64,000 nt of DNA from Artocarpus heterophyllus. Lineage: Eukaryota > Streptophyta > Magnoliopsida > Rosales > Moraceae. Positions 11,423 through 24,574 of this stretch are shown piece after piece (the first letter of the stretch is position 1; each line of letters opens with the position of its first letter). Both the position numbers and the translations under genes were made by a program. The stretch lies in NCBI GenBank assembly GCA_025403435.1, contig CM046339.1, forward strand, positions 1,504,212 through 1,568,211, in the 5' to 3' direction. The notes beneath the pieces are model-generated. The model saw only the letters and a program-made list of their open reading frames with translations, searched no databases and had not been told where the DNA came from.

Positions 11423-12970
11423 TATCTACAACAAATATATACACAGAGTACTTAGCATTTTATTAAACAATTTTTAACGAGGCATAATTTAAATCCCACT
11501 AATTTTATCAAATTAATAACCCTCAATATTAATTTGGCAATCATAACAGTTGTAATTTTGGTGGGCCAAGATCCATATTTCACCTCACTTTAAGTAAGCT
11601 TTGGTTTATCACCTAAAGTATGGCTATTTAGGTAGGTAACACTTTACCAATTACATCTTATGTAACTTTTAGATAAATATGGGATTTGACATCACATATC
11701 CCGGCTAATTAAAATTCCATCTAATGCCCTAGGTCCAAAACCATTTTGATAACCTAGTTAAGTCTAACCATTTCAAACATATGGATATCACTATTATCCA
11801 TCTTGTCTTACCTAGATGACTTAACACACCCTGCATTGGCATAACCTATATTTAGCAATCCAAGTCCTGACAAGTGTTGAATTATAGGAGGCATTTTAAT
11901 GACTTAATATTAAGCGAGGGTTCTACTTTAATTTAATTTTATTGTTTATTATTATGTCGCATCATATACACAACATCACGTACATGGCATAATAATAACA
12001 TAATAAGCATGTCATAGCATGGCCCAAATCTAGATTGATCTTTATAAGCCAATATAAAGGTTAATGGTCAATCCTAGGTAATCTTCATCTCCATGGATTT
12101 CCTTAGATAGCCACGAACGGACTCCATTTTGAGCCTTCATCTTGGACCTCCATCTTGAACTTAGGCTTTGATTTTACATTACAAATTGCAATCTAAACTA
12201 TTTTATTTCTACTGAATAAATAAATAAATTACAACAAATTGAAAAATGACACGCAAGCTGTATTTAAAATTACAAACCCAAAATAAAATTAAATAAAACC
12301 TGCCAATCACATTGGTATAAAAGGGACATACTATGCACCATGCAATTCACACTAAACACATAAACATAATAATATAATTTGATTAAAGTTAAATTTTTAT
12401 TATGACCAAAACGATTTATGTGACGAATCAATTCAGGGTCAAGAGGCAGCGCCCCCAAAAGGTAAACGATTTACCTTACTCGTTTGAATGAGTTGCTACC
12501 TAAATCCATTAATTTTAATTAATCAGATTACCTAATCTATTCATAATAGAATTAATTAATCTCTATTTAACACTTAAACGGATTCATGAAATTTATTGAT
12601 CTGTTCTAAACTGATCATCTTTGTTTAACAATTAAACAAACCCTATGATATATATTAATCTATTCAAAACAGATTATCACTGTTTAACATTTAAATAGTC
12701 CACCACCTTAATAAAACCAAAACCAAATTTACAGTATATCGTTTAATCATCTTAAAATAAATTACTAGATTCTTGTTCAATTGTAATATTAATCAAATTA
12801 ACAACAACAGGTTACAAGAAACAGTAAACGTATTAATCAAATTAATACGGTAAAAACGTTTAATCAAATAAAACCTCAAACACATTAATCTAATTAATGT
12901 ATAAATCGTTTCCATGCACATCACATATACGCAGAACCATATAAAATCAATTTAATTGAATTTGCAAGTT
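11423..12970 (-). other. Copia C untranslated leader, no coding signal
   Basis: About 1.5 kb of AT-rich sequence between primer binding site and gag start. I see no conserved frame. Runs of TTAATTAAT and GTTTAAT words give it a weakly repetitive texture (12500-12910). A long leader fits this copia group, as copia A has one too. Confidence 0.6.
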
Positions 12971-12982
12971 GCTCTGATACCA
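12971..12982 (-). promoter_or_regulatory. Copia C primer binding site (tRNA-Met type)
   Basis: The minus strand reads TGGTATCAGAGC, complementary to the 3' end of initiator tRNA-Met, one base inside the 5' LTR end. This fixes element orientation and the LTR border. Confidence 0.9.
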
Positions 12983-12983
12983 C

Positions 12984-14484
12984 TGTTCGGTTTTGTTGAA
13001 TTTTGTGATTCAAATAAGCAGCAGAAAATTAAAATTAATTCCTACAAAACTCATGCAAGATCCATGCAATTCGATTAGATTGATAAGAAAGTCATAGAAT
13101 CTTACCAAGATGACAAAAGTGTAAGATTGTTGGAAGGAAGAGAGCGGGTTCACTCTGGTGACACCCAAACTCGAGCTTTTCGTATTTGGGATTGCATTCA
13201 GATGTTGTTACTTAGAACAACGCGCTCTGCAGGTATTCACACGAACAGACTCTCTCAAAAACTGAATTGGTGTGCTAGCACCCTCTCCTTGCCTTGAATG
13301 ACTCTCTCTAATTTTAGGGTTTTTAATGTTTTTGCCTTTTGGAATAAGAGAACACCTTTTCTCTTCTAATTTGGCTAGAAACCATAAAACAGATATATAT
13401 ATATATATATTGACTTTGAGAAAGAGTCAGATTTTAACTAGGGTAAGCTATAATTCAAATATGATTCATAGAATCTAGACAATGTCAGATTTAATGAACC
13501 TAGACATATCTAGTACATCAAATCTGGACATTATCATGTTCATTGAACCTAGACACAGTAAACCCAAAATTCATTTTTGGTCTGTTCTAAGTGTGAGACC
13601 CTGTAGGTACACATAACGTTGGTAGTGGGCTTGAAATTCTATTTCTGGCACACAAATCATAAGCGGCCTCTAGCAAGACATTATGATTACCCAAGTTATG
13701 CGAATGTCAATAATCCGACATAACCTAATATACAATAAGTATTAAAGACCTTTTGTCACTAGATACCTTGATTGAACATAAGGCATGGTTTATGTCATCC
13801 TTATACTATTCAATCTTAAGTAGACTGATATTGATAACCCTTATTAATTCATTCCAGTATGACCATATATTTTTCTTCAGTCTAACTTATCTAGGGGCCC
13901 ATAGATATCTTTCTCATAATAAATGAGGGACAAATTTCTTCTTAATCACTCACATTCCTCACATGATTCACTCTATATCCAACAACAATTCATTCCATCA
14001 TCCTGTTAAAGATAATATTAGAATGTGTCAAAATATAAAACTCGTCATGTAGGAAACAATGGTGATTTCAGGTCAGAGGACTAGGATAATACTATTGTGA
14101 TGAGAATCACTTATGACAATTATCCATGTAGTATTCTGATAGCGAGTCGTTCCAATACATCTTTCTCAAATATGTATCTATGAGTTGACTTGGTATCTTA
14201 TACACATGATTAGTAAAATATAATCATCAGTCAAACTTCATACTAGTCTTCATTCATTATTATCCCAATAATAATGACCGACTAGGGATAATTTAAAATA
14301 GAATTCAATTTTCACCTAAGAGTTTTACTATCAAGTCACATACTTGATGACCTTAGGTAGAATTAACTATTTATGGAATTAGAATAAAAAACAATAATGG
14401 AAATGCCTCTTTATTAATAAAATGCAAATGTAACGAAGTTAAAATGTGGCCATTACATAGTTAGCCTAGGGCACATCACTAACA
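12984..14484 (-). repeat. Copia C 5' LTR (1.5 kb)
   Basis: Bounded by TGTT...AACA ends in the minus sense (TGTTAGTGATG at 14484, CCGAACA at 12984). A polyadenylation-like AATAAAG lies about 70 bases from its 5' end. A (TA)n tract sits at about 13389-13409. The partner LTR is not in the window, so divergence cannot be judged. Confidence 0.85.
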
Positions 14485-15363
14485 AGTACGGCTAGCGTGT
14501 AGTCTCCCCCAATGCAGCAATATCGGCCGACTAATCCAGGACCCAGCAACGCTAGTAAAGGAAAAGGGAAAGCTCCAGCCCAGGTTCACACCATGACTTC
14601 AGGGAGCTCAGATGCTCAGATCAGTAGCTCAGTTGTCGACAGTACGGTTTTAGTTTCTTAGTCTCTAGCACATGTTTTATTTGATACTTGTACCACAAAA
14701 TCTCGCATTTCAAGTACATTTGTACATGCCTTAGGATGACAAATAGAAGAATTTGATGAGCCCTTGATTATTACCTCACCCTTGGGGCGGGTGTGTGTGA
14801 ATTGTATTTGTAAATCTTATAAAATAAAGATTGGGGGTGAGACTCTGAAAAGTGACTTGATTGTAATCCCCATGAGTACAAATGATGCAATTTTAGGAAT
14901 GGGCTAGTTGTCCAAGTATAACCCCGTCATAAATTACCAACTTAGAAAAGTAATCCTAGTGTCTAATAGGGGAACGATAATCACTTACCAAGGTGGTAAT
15001 GATCGAATTATGAGTGAGCGTCTCATGAAGACATGCCTCAGGGGACGAAAGAATCTAGTTTGCTATGCCTTCCTCATGAATTTAGAAGAAGAGTCTAGTG
15101 CATCAGGAAGAAGTGCAGTGATTCTTATGGTTAAAGAGTTCGAAGATGTCTTCCCTGGCGAGTTACCAAGATTGTCACTGCACCAGGAAATTAAGTTTCG
15201 TATTGAGTTGCTTCCGAGAACTGCTTCGATTTCCATAGTACCTTATCGAATGGCACTAGCAGAGATGAAAGAGTTGACAAAGCACTTTAGGAGCTTGCTT
15301 ACAAGGGGTATGTTCAAAATAGCACAACGCCGTGGGGTGCACAGGTTTTGTTTACTAAGAAGC
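14485..15363 (+). pseudogene. Gypsy-1 gag-protease-RT N-terminus fragment, decayed
   Basis: Plus-strand sequence aligns by eye with residues about 350-645 of the gypsy-2 polyprotein in this window. Shared stretches include [42 protein letters not shown] and [17 protein letters not shown] MALAEMKEL. The protease motif DTGAS has become DTCTT, and stops occur near 14660, 14737 and 14907. The copy breaks at 15363 where the solo LTR is inserted; the 5' part is beyond copia C. It is clearly older than gypsy-2. Confidence 0.85.
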
Positions 15364-18300
15364 TGTCACAACCCGCCTTTTCGGGCTGTGATAAAACTCT
15401 TTCTTACTTACTTTAGGGCAAAAATTTAGGAAATTTTTTTTTTTAAACGGAAATAAATAATTTACTTACATTAACTTTGATAATTCCCAAAATACTTTCA
15501 CATACTTATATTTACATAATTAATACTTTTACTTTCATAACATCTTTCTTTTAATCATTTCATATCAAAATAACTTTAAACATGCGTAGCCAAAAACATT
15601 ACAGCAGCAGACTTCATACCCAATCTGCACACCTCATCCATCCGCCAGCTCATCATTACGACTCATTCTGACCTTTTCGTCGGAATACCTACAGCATGAA
15701 AAACTTAATGAGCTAACGCCCAGTAAGTCCCATAAATCCCACATGGATATTCACATGAATGCATGAATCAATTATGCTTTCTTATAAACTTTCTTTATCC
15801 TCATCATTTCTTATCTTTACTAGGGCCCAAGTGTTCGTACCATTGCGCAATTTCATTTAGGTCTACGTAACACCATGACCGTAACATATTCTTTAAACTC
15901 CCCTTGAGTTAGGAGCCGGTACGACACTTTTCTTAATTTCTGGTGATACATTTACCAGTCCATTTATTATGGTTGACATACCATGCATGAAGTGATAATC
16001 ACATATTATCCATGAAACATAAATTCTCTTGCATAGCATAGTACACACAGGTACTTACTTTTTATACACACTGGTACACATTAATATACGCACAGGTATA
16101 TAGCATAACGTACTCACAGGTACTTAACATAAAATATACACACAGATACCTACTTTATACATACTCAAGTATTTATCATTGTACACACAGGTACGAAATC
16201 ATGATACACATGCTCATTTTCGTTATTGTACACACAGGTACACAACATATTATACACACAGGTACAAAATCATGGTACACATGCTTATTTTTATTATTGT
16301 ACATACAAGTACATAACAGCTTGTACACACTGGTACACATTAATATGCTCACACTTATTCATACATGACTATACCCCTAGGTATTCTTATCATGGCAAAC
16401 ATACAAGTTTACACTTAATTATACGTACAAGTATACATATACATACATTTCTTTCTAAACCTACATTTCATACTGTAGGTGGGAAGGGTACTTACTTGAT
16501 GCGAATGTCGGGCAACTTAACCTCGATTTCCCTTCTCCTAGACTCCTAGGATCCTGTTGGCCAATTACAAAGCCATTAGCCAAATTTCACTATGTTTCGA
16601 TACGAAACATCCGTTAGTTAATAAATTGAGTTGCATTACTATGTACAACTCTAAAAACCACTGTTTTTTTTTTCTTATTTCTATCTAACTTTACCCTATC
16701 GTTTCTAACGAAGGGCGGTAACCTTTCTAGTCGTTTTCTTATTCCATTGGAAACATTTTAAAATGGTTCGGGTTATTTGGACAAAAATGACGATTTTGCC
16801 CTCAGTGGGTCCACTAACCTACCCGAACTCGATTTCGTTATTCTTACAAAAATAACCATATACTAATTTCAAAATAACACCCTAGTAGGTCAAATCTTTT
16901 TATTTCTCAATTATGCCCAATTTTCATAAAACTTTGCGGTTTAGTCCCTGAACTGAAAATTTTGACGATTTTACCCCCAGGACTAAAATTTGCTTCTTTG
17001 CATCAAAATTTCCTATTTTCCTCAAGGATCATTTTTACTTAAGGTACCATACCTTAAATCATTTGCAAAAATAACATTTTTGCCATTTAACACTTTTTTC
17101 ACTTTTAATATATTCTTGAAAAATCAAAAGCTCACAAACGATTGAGTTTTTAGACAAACCATCTGAGTAACCTAACAGTTTCATCGAGATCTACAACTTT
17201 CATGTTTTAACTTTTCCCAAAATCTCACTTTACAGGGGCATTTTTGACTATTTTTCAAATCTGCCGAGAAGGAACTTTTTCTTTCAAATTAGTCCCTTTG
17301 GCATTTTTACAAAAATCCATTTCAAACTTGCAATTCTACCCCTGCAGAAACCATTCCATGCCTTAATCCACACATTCTCATACTCAAACATCACTTTTAC
17401 AAAGTCAAACATCAAAATTACAAAACTAACACTTTTTGCAAAAATTACCATTTTGCACTATAAACCAATGTTTCACAACTCAAACTTGCCAATCATCACA
17501 TATACATAAAATTCCAGCAAATACATGTTCAAAACCCCTCATGGGTTTGAAAGAATAAAATCAAAACAAAATTCAAAACTTTAAACTTTAAAACTTACCC
17601 AAATAACTCTTTTTGGATTTCTAACCTTCAAAGGCTTCTTGAACTTCTTCTTGGACTTCCTTTTCATGCAAAAATAGCATGGATTAATCTTTGCCCTTTA
17701 CCCATGAAAAATCCCTTGAAAACTCATGAAAAAGTTTAGGATTTTACCTTAAAACTTGTGGGAAATCCTTGTTCTTGCTTGTAAAACTTGTTTGGGGTTA
17801 TTTTTGCAAAGTTTGGGGGCTGAGAAATTTTTTTAGAGACCTAGACATGGCTGCCGAATCTTGGAAGGAAAGAAAGGAAGTGAATTTTTGTGATAACTTT
17901 GCCTTAAATGCATCCTTATCACATTTGGTGACTCATGGTAACCCATGAGTATACCACTAGGTGTCCTCATCTTATTGGGCCACATTGCATGGCTTGTTGG
18001 CCCAATAGAATTCAAGCAAATGTCCACTTTGTGGAGTTAAAAATTTATACTGTGTAATTTTTCACCACACAGTATTTTTCCTATAGTGCCATGGTCAATT
18101 CAGTGTACTTTCTATCCTTAGACTGTATAAAAATATTTAACTTACTTTTCGTTTACTTTTTGAGGCCAATCATAACATTTTTTGTATCTGCGTTTTCATT
18201 TAGCAGTATTCTTATATTGCTCTGGCCTCCTTTCTACCCCCGGTTAGGGTTAGGACAACCTCTATGTCCTATTTACATTCTAATCATTCATTCATTTATA

Positions 18301-18575
18301 TCACAATTTCACAATTAATTGTGACATGAAATTCATTTTATGGATATTATGCACAAATCTCTGAGTCATCAAACTCATAAAATTTGTATTTTATAATATC
18401 CACCATTGCATTACATATGCCATAAAATTTGCAATCCATGCCGCTCATTCATATTTTATTGTAATTTCCACATAAATTACAATTTTTACAAAATTTCACA
18501 TTTTTAAGAATAAATTCATTAATTAAACCTAATTAAATATTAGGTTTTATTGATGACGTTTTCTCGGTCATTACA
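15364..18575 (-). mobile_element. Solo LTR (3.2 kb) of a Tekay/Del-like gypsy element
   Basis: The insert starts TGTCACAACCCG at 15364 and ends TCATTACA at 18575. It splits a gypsy-1 codon run (CTAAGAAGC before, AAAGCATGGTGG after), with an imperfect 5-bp duplication GAAGC/AAAGC. It contains no gag or pol frame and no internal LTR pair, so a solo LTR left by LTR-LTR recombination is the simplest reading. By comparison with gypsy-2, whose LTR begins TGTAAC and ends GTGACA in the coding sense, I infer minus orientation; a GAGCTAACGCCCAGTAAGT motif near 15710 sits where gypsy-2 has GAGCGAAAGGCTCAGTAGG. The family assignment is inference from LTR length and ends. Confidence 0.75.
16030..16470 (+). 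repeat. Array of TACACACAGGTAC words inside the solo LTR
   Basis: More than ten copies of GTACACACAGGTAC or close variants (ACACTGGTACA, ACTCACAGGTAC) occur at irregular spacing. A longer duplicated block of about 75 bases is visible: 16183-16240 resembles 16251-16305, with CAGGTACRAAATCATGRTAC in both. No open coding frame is conserved. Confidence 0.7.
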
Positions 18576-18612
18576 AAAGCATGGTGGAACCCTCAGGTTA
18601 TGTATTGATTAA
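18576..18612 (+). pseudogene. Gypsy-1 RT sliver between solo LTR and copia A1
   Basis: Thirty-seven bases encode KHGGTLRLCIDY, matching [12 protein letters not shown] of gypsy-2 (residues 644-655). This short piece proves that both the solo LTR and copia A1 sit inside the same gypsy-1 copy. Confidence 0.85.
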
Positions 18613-20637
18613 TGTTGGAAAAATAGTACATAGCGGAATTTTAAAATTTTTTATACCAAAGTATTTTCCAAAACACAAGTTTGACATGCTATATGCATAA
18701 AATAACCAAATCTTACTAACCTCGTAAATGTTGAAAAGCTCTCGCAATCAGTGAAGAGTATAACTTTCCAGAAGAGCCTCAACCAACTGGTCTTCTTTGC
18801 TATTCTCTATCCACGACCAGAATGTGTGTCGGCGTATGACGTTTAGCCTTTCCACGGTGACTCTCTTTCCAACCAATTGAGAAAATCCAAAGCTATAGTT
18901 TGTGATATGTAAACAATAGCTCTTAAGGAGTTATAGAGTCTCACCAGCAAAGTATCACTTTTAATCTCTCAATTGATCTAAATAACAATGAGTCTCACTT
19001 CCCTTTATATAGAGGTTGGGCTCAGGAGTCAATCCTTATCAGATAAGACCTCAAAAATTCGAATCAGAATCAAATCCAAATCAATATCTAATAAAATCTA
19101 TGTAAAAACATGTGATTTATTTGACGCTTAGTCGGTAGGCTGAATTGTTAGATCAGCCTACCAAACTTGCCCCATCGACAAGGTAAACTTAAAGATTAGC
19201 ATGCCGAACTTCTGATAAATAATCCCTACGAATCTTTTTTTCCCAACCGAGATTCTTAGGATAGAGCCTCAGTTTTAATTCAAATAACCTAATAGAGAAG
19301 TTATCTGATTAAAACAGTCATATCTAAATAATCTCTAGGAAAATAAATATTCTTGATCATTTGACAAGTTTATCTTGAATTAATTTATTCAAAATTAATC
19401 CAACCGATAAACAATCATGAATTATTTGATCCCAATAATTCAACAAGTTTATCTTGAATTAATTTTTACAAAATTAATTCAACCAATACACAAACATGAA
19501 TTATCCGATTCTATCGAATTTTCAGCCAATCTGATAATTTGACACAAGTCATCAATTATTGGAAAAACATATCATATCATTACAGGATTGTATGAGCTAA
19601 CAAAGAGAACCTGATGGATCTATATAGTTCAAGCTTTTGATAATTATGAAACCCAATATCCCGGATATACATTTCTTAATTATCAGCTCTAACGCTATTC
19701 TACTAAAAGTTTATAGCTACACTTTCAAATGATATAGAATTACGAAGCCCGTATAACTAAGTCTCAATGACATATCATAATGTATCGTATCCCCATAGGA
19801 TTATCCATAATCGGCTTAAGGACAAGTTCTGTCTTACCTTCCTGATTTTTCTCTTACGTTTCATTATCTCATCATCAAAAAGCTTACCATCTAAAGACAG
19901 TATACCATTTGGTTACACCTATATATCCAAATGGTTAAGCGCTTCAGTTTTCGAATTACACGATAATGCATATAAGAGGATATCAACTACTCCTAAAGAG
20001 GAGCTATGGTTTTCATATCTATGAATAATAGGTCTAGCTATCGAGAGTCATGCCTCCAACGTACCGGCATGCGTATCATTATTAAAATGTGGATGTCACC
20101 CTTTGGCAGATCAAAAGACATAAGTCAAGACAATGAGCCTATTATTCATCTCAAGATTAAAATACAATACACATGATTATCTAAAGTGAATCGATTTGCC
20201 GAGACAGAATTATTAATCCAAATGAATTCACTTTATGTCCTGATCCAACACATCGTCACCTATGACAATGTGCCAATGTTTCTATTCATGGAGTCCACAT
20301 CCGATAGTTAAGACAAACCATCTCCTGTTAGGGATATAGACAACACAACAATTTTTGCATGAATAAAGCGTCCAACTTTATTCTCTCGATTGTGAATCTT
20401 ATGATTTACACTATCACCTTAAGAATCATGTCTTTATCCTAATTTGCCTATCATATGCCCAATTCTTAAAGGCTTAGAACGATAGTCTCAAACTTTTATT
20501 TGGTTAACATATATTCAACAAATATGAACATAAAGAGGACAATATTTGGTATATAAATAATAAATAAATTCTTTATTGATGAAAATGTCTCCAAAAATAT
20601 ATTACATTTTTACTCCTTGGAGCATACACGTCTAACA
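18613..20637 (-). repeat. Copia A1 3' LTR (2,025 bp)
   Basis: Ends are TGTTGGAAAAATAG at 18613 and GTCTAACA at 20637 (minus sense TGTTAGAC...TTTTTCCAACA). It matches the other copia A LTRs along its whole length, including the CGGCATGCCGA motif region (about 19130-19215) and the paired AATTAATT palindromes (19370-19490). The adjacent CTCCTACTTGCA is the complement of the polypurine tract. Confidence 0.9.
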
Positions 20638-20651
20638 ATCTCCTACTTGCA

Positions 20652-23600
20652 TTAAGTGAGTAAACATGACAAATCTCGCATCCCCATAGCTTCCATATGC
20701 CTCTTAAAAACTCTCGCAGTTAGTGTCTTCGTGAATGGATAAGCTAAATTGTCCTCAGATGCGATTTTGCAAACAACGACATGCCCGCCCTGTAAGAAGT
20801 CCTTTATTGCATGATACTTTCGATCAATATGCTTACTCTTCTTGTGAAATCTTGGTTTCTTAGCATTAGCTACCACCGCATTGTTATCACAGTATAGAGA
20901 TATCGCCTTATCCATACCAGGAACTACCTCAAGATTCCCAAGGAACTTGCAGAGCCATACTGCTTAGCTGCCATATACTCGGCCTCTACTATTGAATCCG
21001 AAGTGCAATCTTGCTTCACACTTCTCCAACTGATGGCACCGCCACCTAGAGTAAACACAAAACCTAAAGTCAATCTCTTAGAATCTAGACAGGATTGAAA
21101 ATCCGAGTCAGTGTATCCTAGAGGAGTCAAATCCTCACCCGAATACATAAGCATATACCCTCGAGTCCTTCTCAAGTACTTGAAAATATGCTTTACCGTA
21201 ACTAGTGGTTCGGTCCCAGATTCGCCTAAAATTGACTTACTATCCAGACCGCATAGCAAATATTCGGTCGTCTGCAAAGCATGGCATACATGAGACTACC
21301 TACTACAGAAGCATAAGGCACATTCTTCATGTATTCTCTTTCTTCCTCAGACTTTGGAGAGTCTTTCTTAGAAAGAGTAATTCTAAACCTAGATGGTTGC
21401 CCACCTTTCTTAGAATCCTACATTACAAACCTCCTAAGAATTTTATCTATGTAGCTGGCCTAGGACAAAGCTATCATTTTGTTCTTCCTATCCCGAAACA
21501 TCTAGATACCAAGAACAAAATTAGCCTCACCCAAGTCTTTCGTGTTAAACTACTTGGTCAACCATAATTTGACCGATGACAATGCCCCAACGTCATTGTC
21601 AATTAGCAGAATGTCATCTACATAGAGCAGTAGAAAAACCACCTTCCCATCCTTAATGTGTTTGTACACACATGGTTCGTCCACATTTTGTGCAAATCCA
21701 TAAGTCTTGATCATTTGATCAAATCTTATGTTCAATGAACGGGAAGCCTACTTAAGTCTAAATTGACTGTAGCAGTTTACAAACCTTACCCTCCTAACCC
21801 TTGTCCTTGAACCCATCTGGTTATTCCATATAAATGGACTCATCAAGATAGCCATTTAGAAAAGCCGTCTTGACATCCATCTGCCAAATCTCGTAGTCGA
21901 TAGCGGCAGCTATGGACAAGAGAATGTGGATGGATTTAAGCATAGCTATAGGCGAAAAGGTTTCCTTGTAATTGATTCCTTCCTTTTGCATGTATTCCTT
22001 AGCTATCAATCTAGCCTTAAAGGTTTCGACCTTTCCATCCACTCCTCTCTTCCTCTTGTAGATTCATTTACACTTTATGGGTTTTACCCCTTTGTGAAGA
22101 TCCATAAGCTCCCAGACCCAATTAGTCTCCATAGACTTTATCTCTATGTTAACGGCCTATGTCTAGAGTTTTGAATCAACATCCTCCATAGCCTCTGCAT
22201 AAGTGTAAGAATCCCTCTTATGTTCATCCGGTTCAGCCAAAAAGGCCTCACCATTGAACATATACCTCTTAGGTTGACGCCCGATCCTCCTATTGCGTCG
22301 AAGCCGCTTAGGTTGTTGTTCGAATTTGTTTGGTTTTTCTACATTGATTGGAGTGGTTTCTACTGGAACCCCCAGAGTGATCGAATCACTCCTCAAGCAC
22401 CACTTTGCTTCGAGGCTTAAAGCCATCCATGTAACTCTCCTCAAGGAAAGTTGCATTAGTTGAAACCACGACTTTATTTTTCTTTGGGTTATAGAAATAA
22501 CACTCTTTAGTCCCTTTTGGATATCCTACAAACACGCAAACTTCTGAATGTGCCTCCAACTTATTTGCATCCCTAAACAGGACATGAGCCGGACTTTCCC
22601 CATATATGAATATGGTTTAAGGATGTCTTCTTGCTCGTCCACAACTCATGAGGAGTTTTAGGAACTGATTTTGAAGGCACATTGTTCAAAAAATAACATG
22701 TGGTTTGCAGTACATATTCCCAAAAGGACAAAGGCAATGATGAATAACTCATCATAGACCTAACCATGTCCAACTAAGTCTTATTTCTTCTCTCAGCTAT
22801 GCCATTCAACTGCGGAGTGCCTGACACAATCAAATAGGATAAAATTCCATTCTCTAATAAGTGTCCTAAAAACTCATTAGAAAGGTATTCTCCACCTCGA
22901 TTGGATCGAAGTGCCTTTATGGTTTACCCGATTGCTTTTCCACTTCAGCCTAAAACTACTTGAACTTGTCATAAGTTTTGCTTTTGTGGTGCATTAGGTA
23001 CACATACCCATACCTTGAGTAATCGTCAATAAAAGTGACAAGGTACTCATACCCTCCTTGTGCCTGGATGTTCATAAGTCCGCAAACATCACTATGCACA
23101 AGTTCTCGAAGACTTTCGGCCCTATTGCCTTTAGACTCAATGGTCTTTTAGTCATTTTATCCCCCAAACAAGATTCACATTGTGGTATATATTCCACCTT
23201 TAAGTGACTTAAAGGTCCATTCTTTACTAGCCTTTGAATCCTATTTAGGTTAACATGACCAAGTCACAAATGCCAAAAATAAGTTTTATTAGAATGAGAA
23301 GTTTTAAGCCTTTTAGAGTTATTATCATTCATCTCAGCATTAAGCAGTAAGTCCATCTTAGGTTTGATAAAATATAAATTATTTTGCATCCATCCAAAAT
23401 AGATAAAAGACTTGTTTTTACAAATCACCACTTTATTATTAAAAAAGCTAAATAGGAGTCTTTAAATAAACAAGCGACAGAAATTAAATTCCTTTTAAAT
23501 TTAAGAACATAAAAATAATCTCGCAAAATTAAATTTCTATAATTATCAAAGTACAGATGGATGTCTCCCATTGTTTCAGCTAAGACCAAGGATCCATCAC

Positions 23601-24574
23601 CCATTTGAAGCATGAAGTCTTTATGCAATAGACTTCTCATTTCTTTGAACCCCTGTAGAAAAATATAAACATGATCAGTTGCTTCAGAATTTATGACCCA
23701 AATGTCACTGTATTCCTTAACCAAATAAGTTTTTAAATACAGAAGATCACACTAACCTCCTCGGAAAAGGAAGTCCTTGCAATTCTTCTTAATGTGCCCG
23801 ACCTCCCGCAGAAGAAGCACTTAAGCTTCTTGGGGTTCTTCTTCTTCTACTTCTTGTTCTTGCCGTTTGCAGGAATAGAAGATCTCCCATTCTTAGCCTG
23901 TTATTTCTTTCCATTCCTAAAGTTGGGATTGGAACCAAAAGCAGCCACCAAGCTGGCCTCACCACCCGCAGAAGCCTCTTTGATAAGCAGTTCGAACTCT
24001 TGTAACTGTTTCATCAACTCCATCAAGGTCATATCCCGTCTATTGCTTAAATTAAATGTAACTTTAAATGGGATAAACTCCTTAGATAGAGTCTCAAAAA
24101 CCATAGTCATTTGAGTTTCAGTATTAATGTCGGCTCCATTGGTTTATGCCTTAGCGAGGTAACCCATGATTAACATCATATGCTTCTTTATAGATGTCCC
24201 CAATCTTTGTTTGTAGTTAAGAAGTTTTCAAAGAGCCCCTTGCCACTTTGTTAAAGCCTGGCCTCCAAACATGTCTTCCAGATTGTCCAAGATCTGCTTA
24301 CAATCTCATAATCCTCATGTTGAGCCTGCATCATGTTGTTTACACTGACCATAGCATAGTAGCACGCCTAATCATTAGCATCTTTCTAACTATCATATGC
24401 TTGGATTTGATAGTTGGTGGAATCTCTCGTAGGCTCGAGAGGACAAGGTGTCGTCAACACAAATTTTAGTTTCTTAAAGTTCAGGACAATGTTCAGGTTC
24501 CGTTTCCAATCATTATAGTTCTCATCAGTTAATTGGTTTTTGTCAAGCATCGATGATAAAGCATTTTTAGACAT
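20652..24574 (-). pseudogene. Copia A1 gag-pol, decayed
   Basis: ATG at 24574 starts MSKNALSSMLDKNQLT, the copia A gag. The zinc knuckle near 23790-23830 has lost one base relative to A3, shifting frame inside CFFCG-x-VGHIKKxC. Protease (WVINSEATDHV, near 23690) has lost its catalytic Asp-Ser-Gly. Integrase, RT (FLNGYL, LLLYVDDILLI near 21630) and RNase H (SLYCDNNAVVANAKK, HKKSKHIDRKYHAIKDF) follow, ending DLSCLLT at 20652. Multiple stops and frameshifts interrupt it. Element order and length match A3 and A4. Confidence 0.88.

Larger units (their letters stand above)
7721..14484 (-). mobile_element. Copia C: Ty1/copia retrotransposon, 3' part displaced by the CACTA
   Basis: From right to left: 5' LTR (12984-14484), primer binding site, untranslated leader (11423-12970), decayed gag-pol (11422-7721). 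The LTR starts TGTTAGTGATGTGCCCTAGG on the minus strand and ends CCGAACA, one base before the primer binding site. Its right border is abutted by gypsy-1 sequence, so copia C inserted into gypsy-1. The rest of RNase H, the polypurine tract and the 3' LTR must lie beyond the CACTA, outside the window. Confidence 0.9.

Noticed and set aside
12270..12458. Small minus-strand frame in the copia C leader
   Set aside because: Short, AT-biased, no domain, and located in an untranslated leader.
16030..16470. CRISPR-like repeat array
   Set aside because: Repeat words vary, spacers are short and irregular, the array lies within a plant LTR and there are no cas genes.
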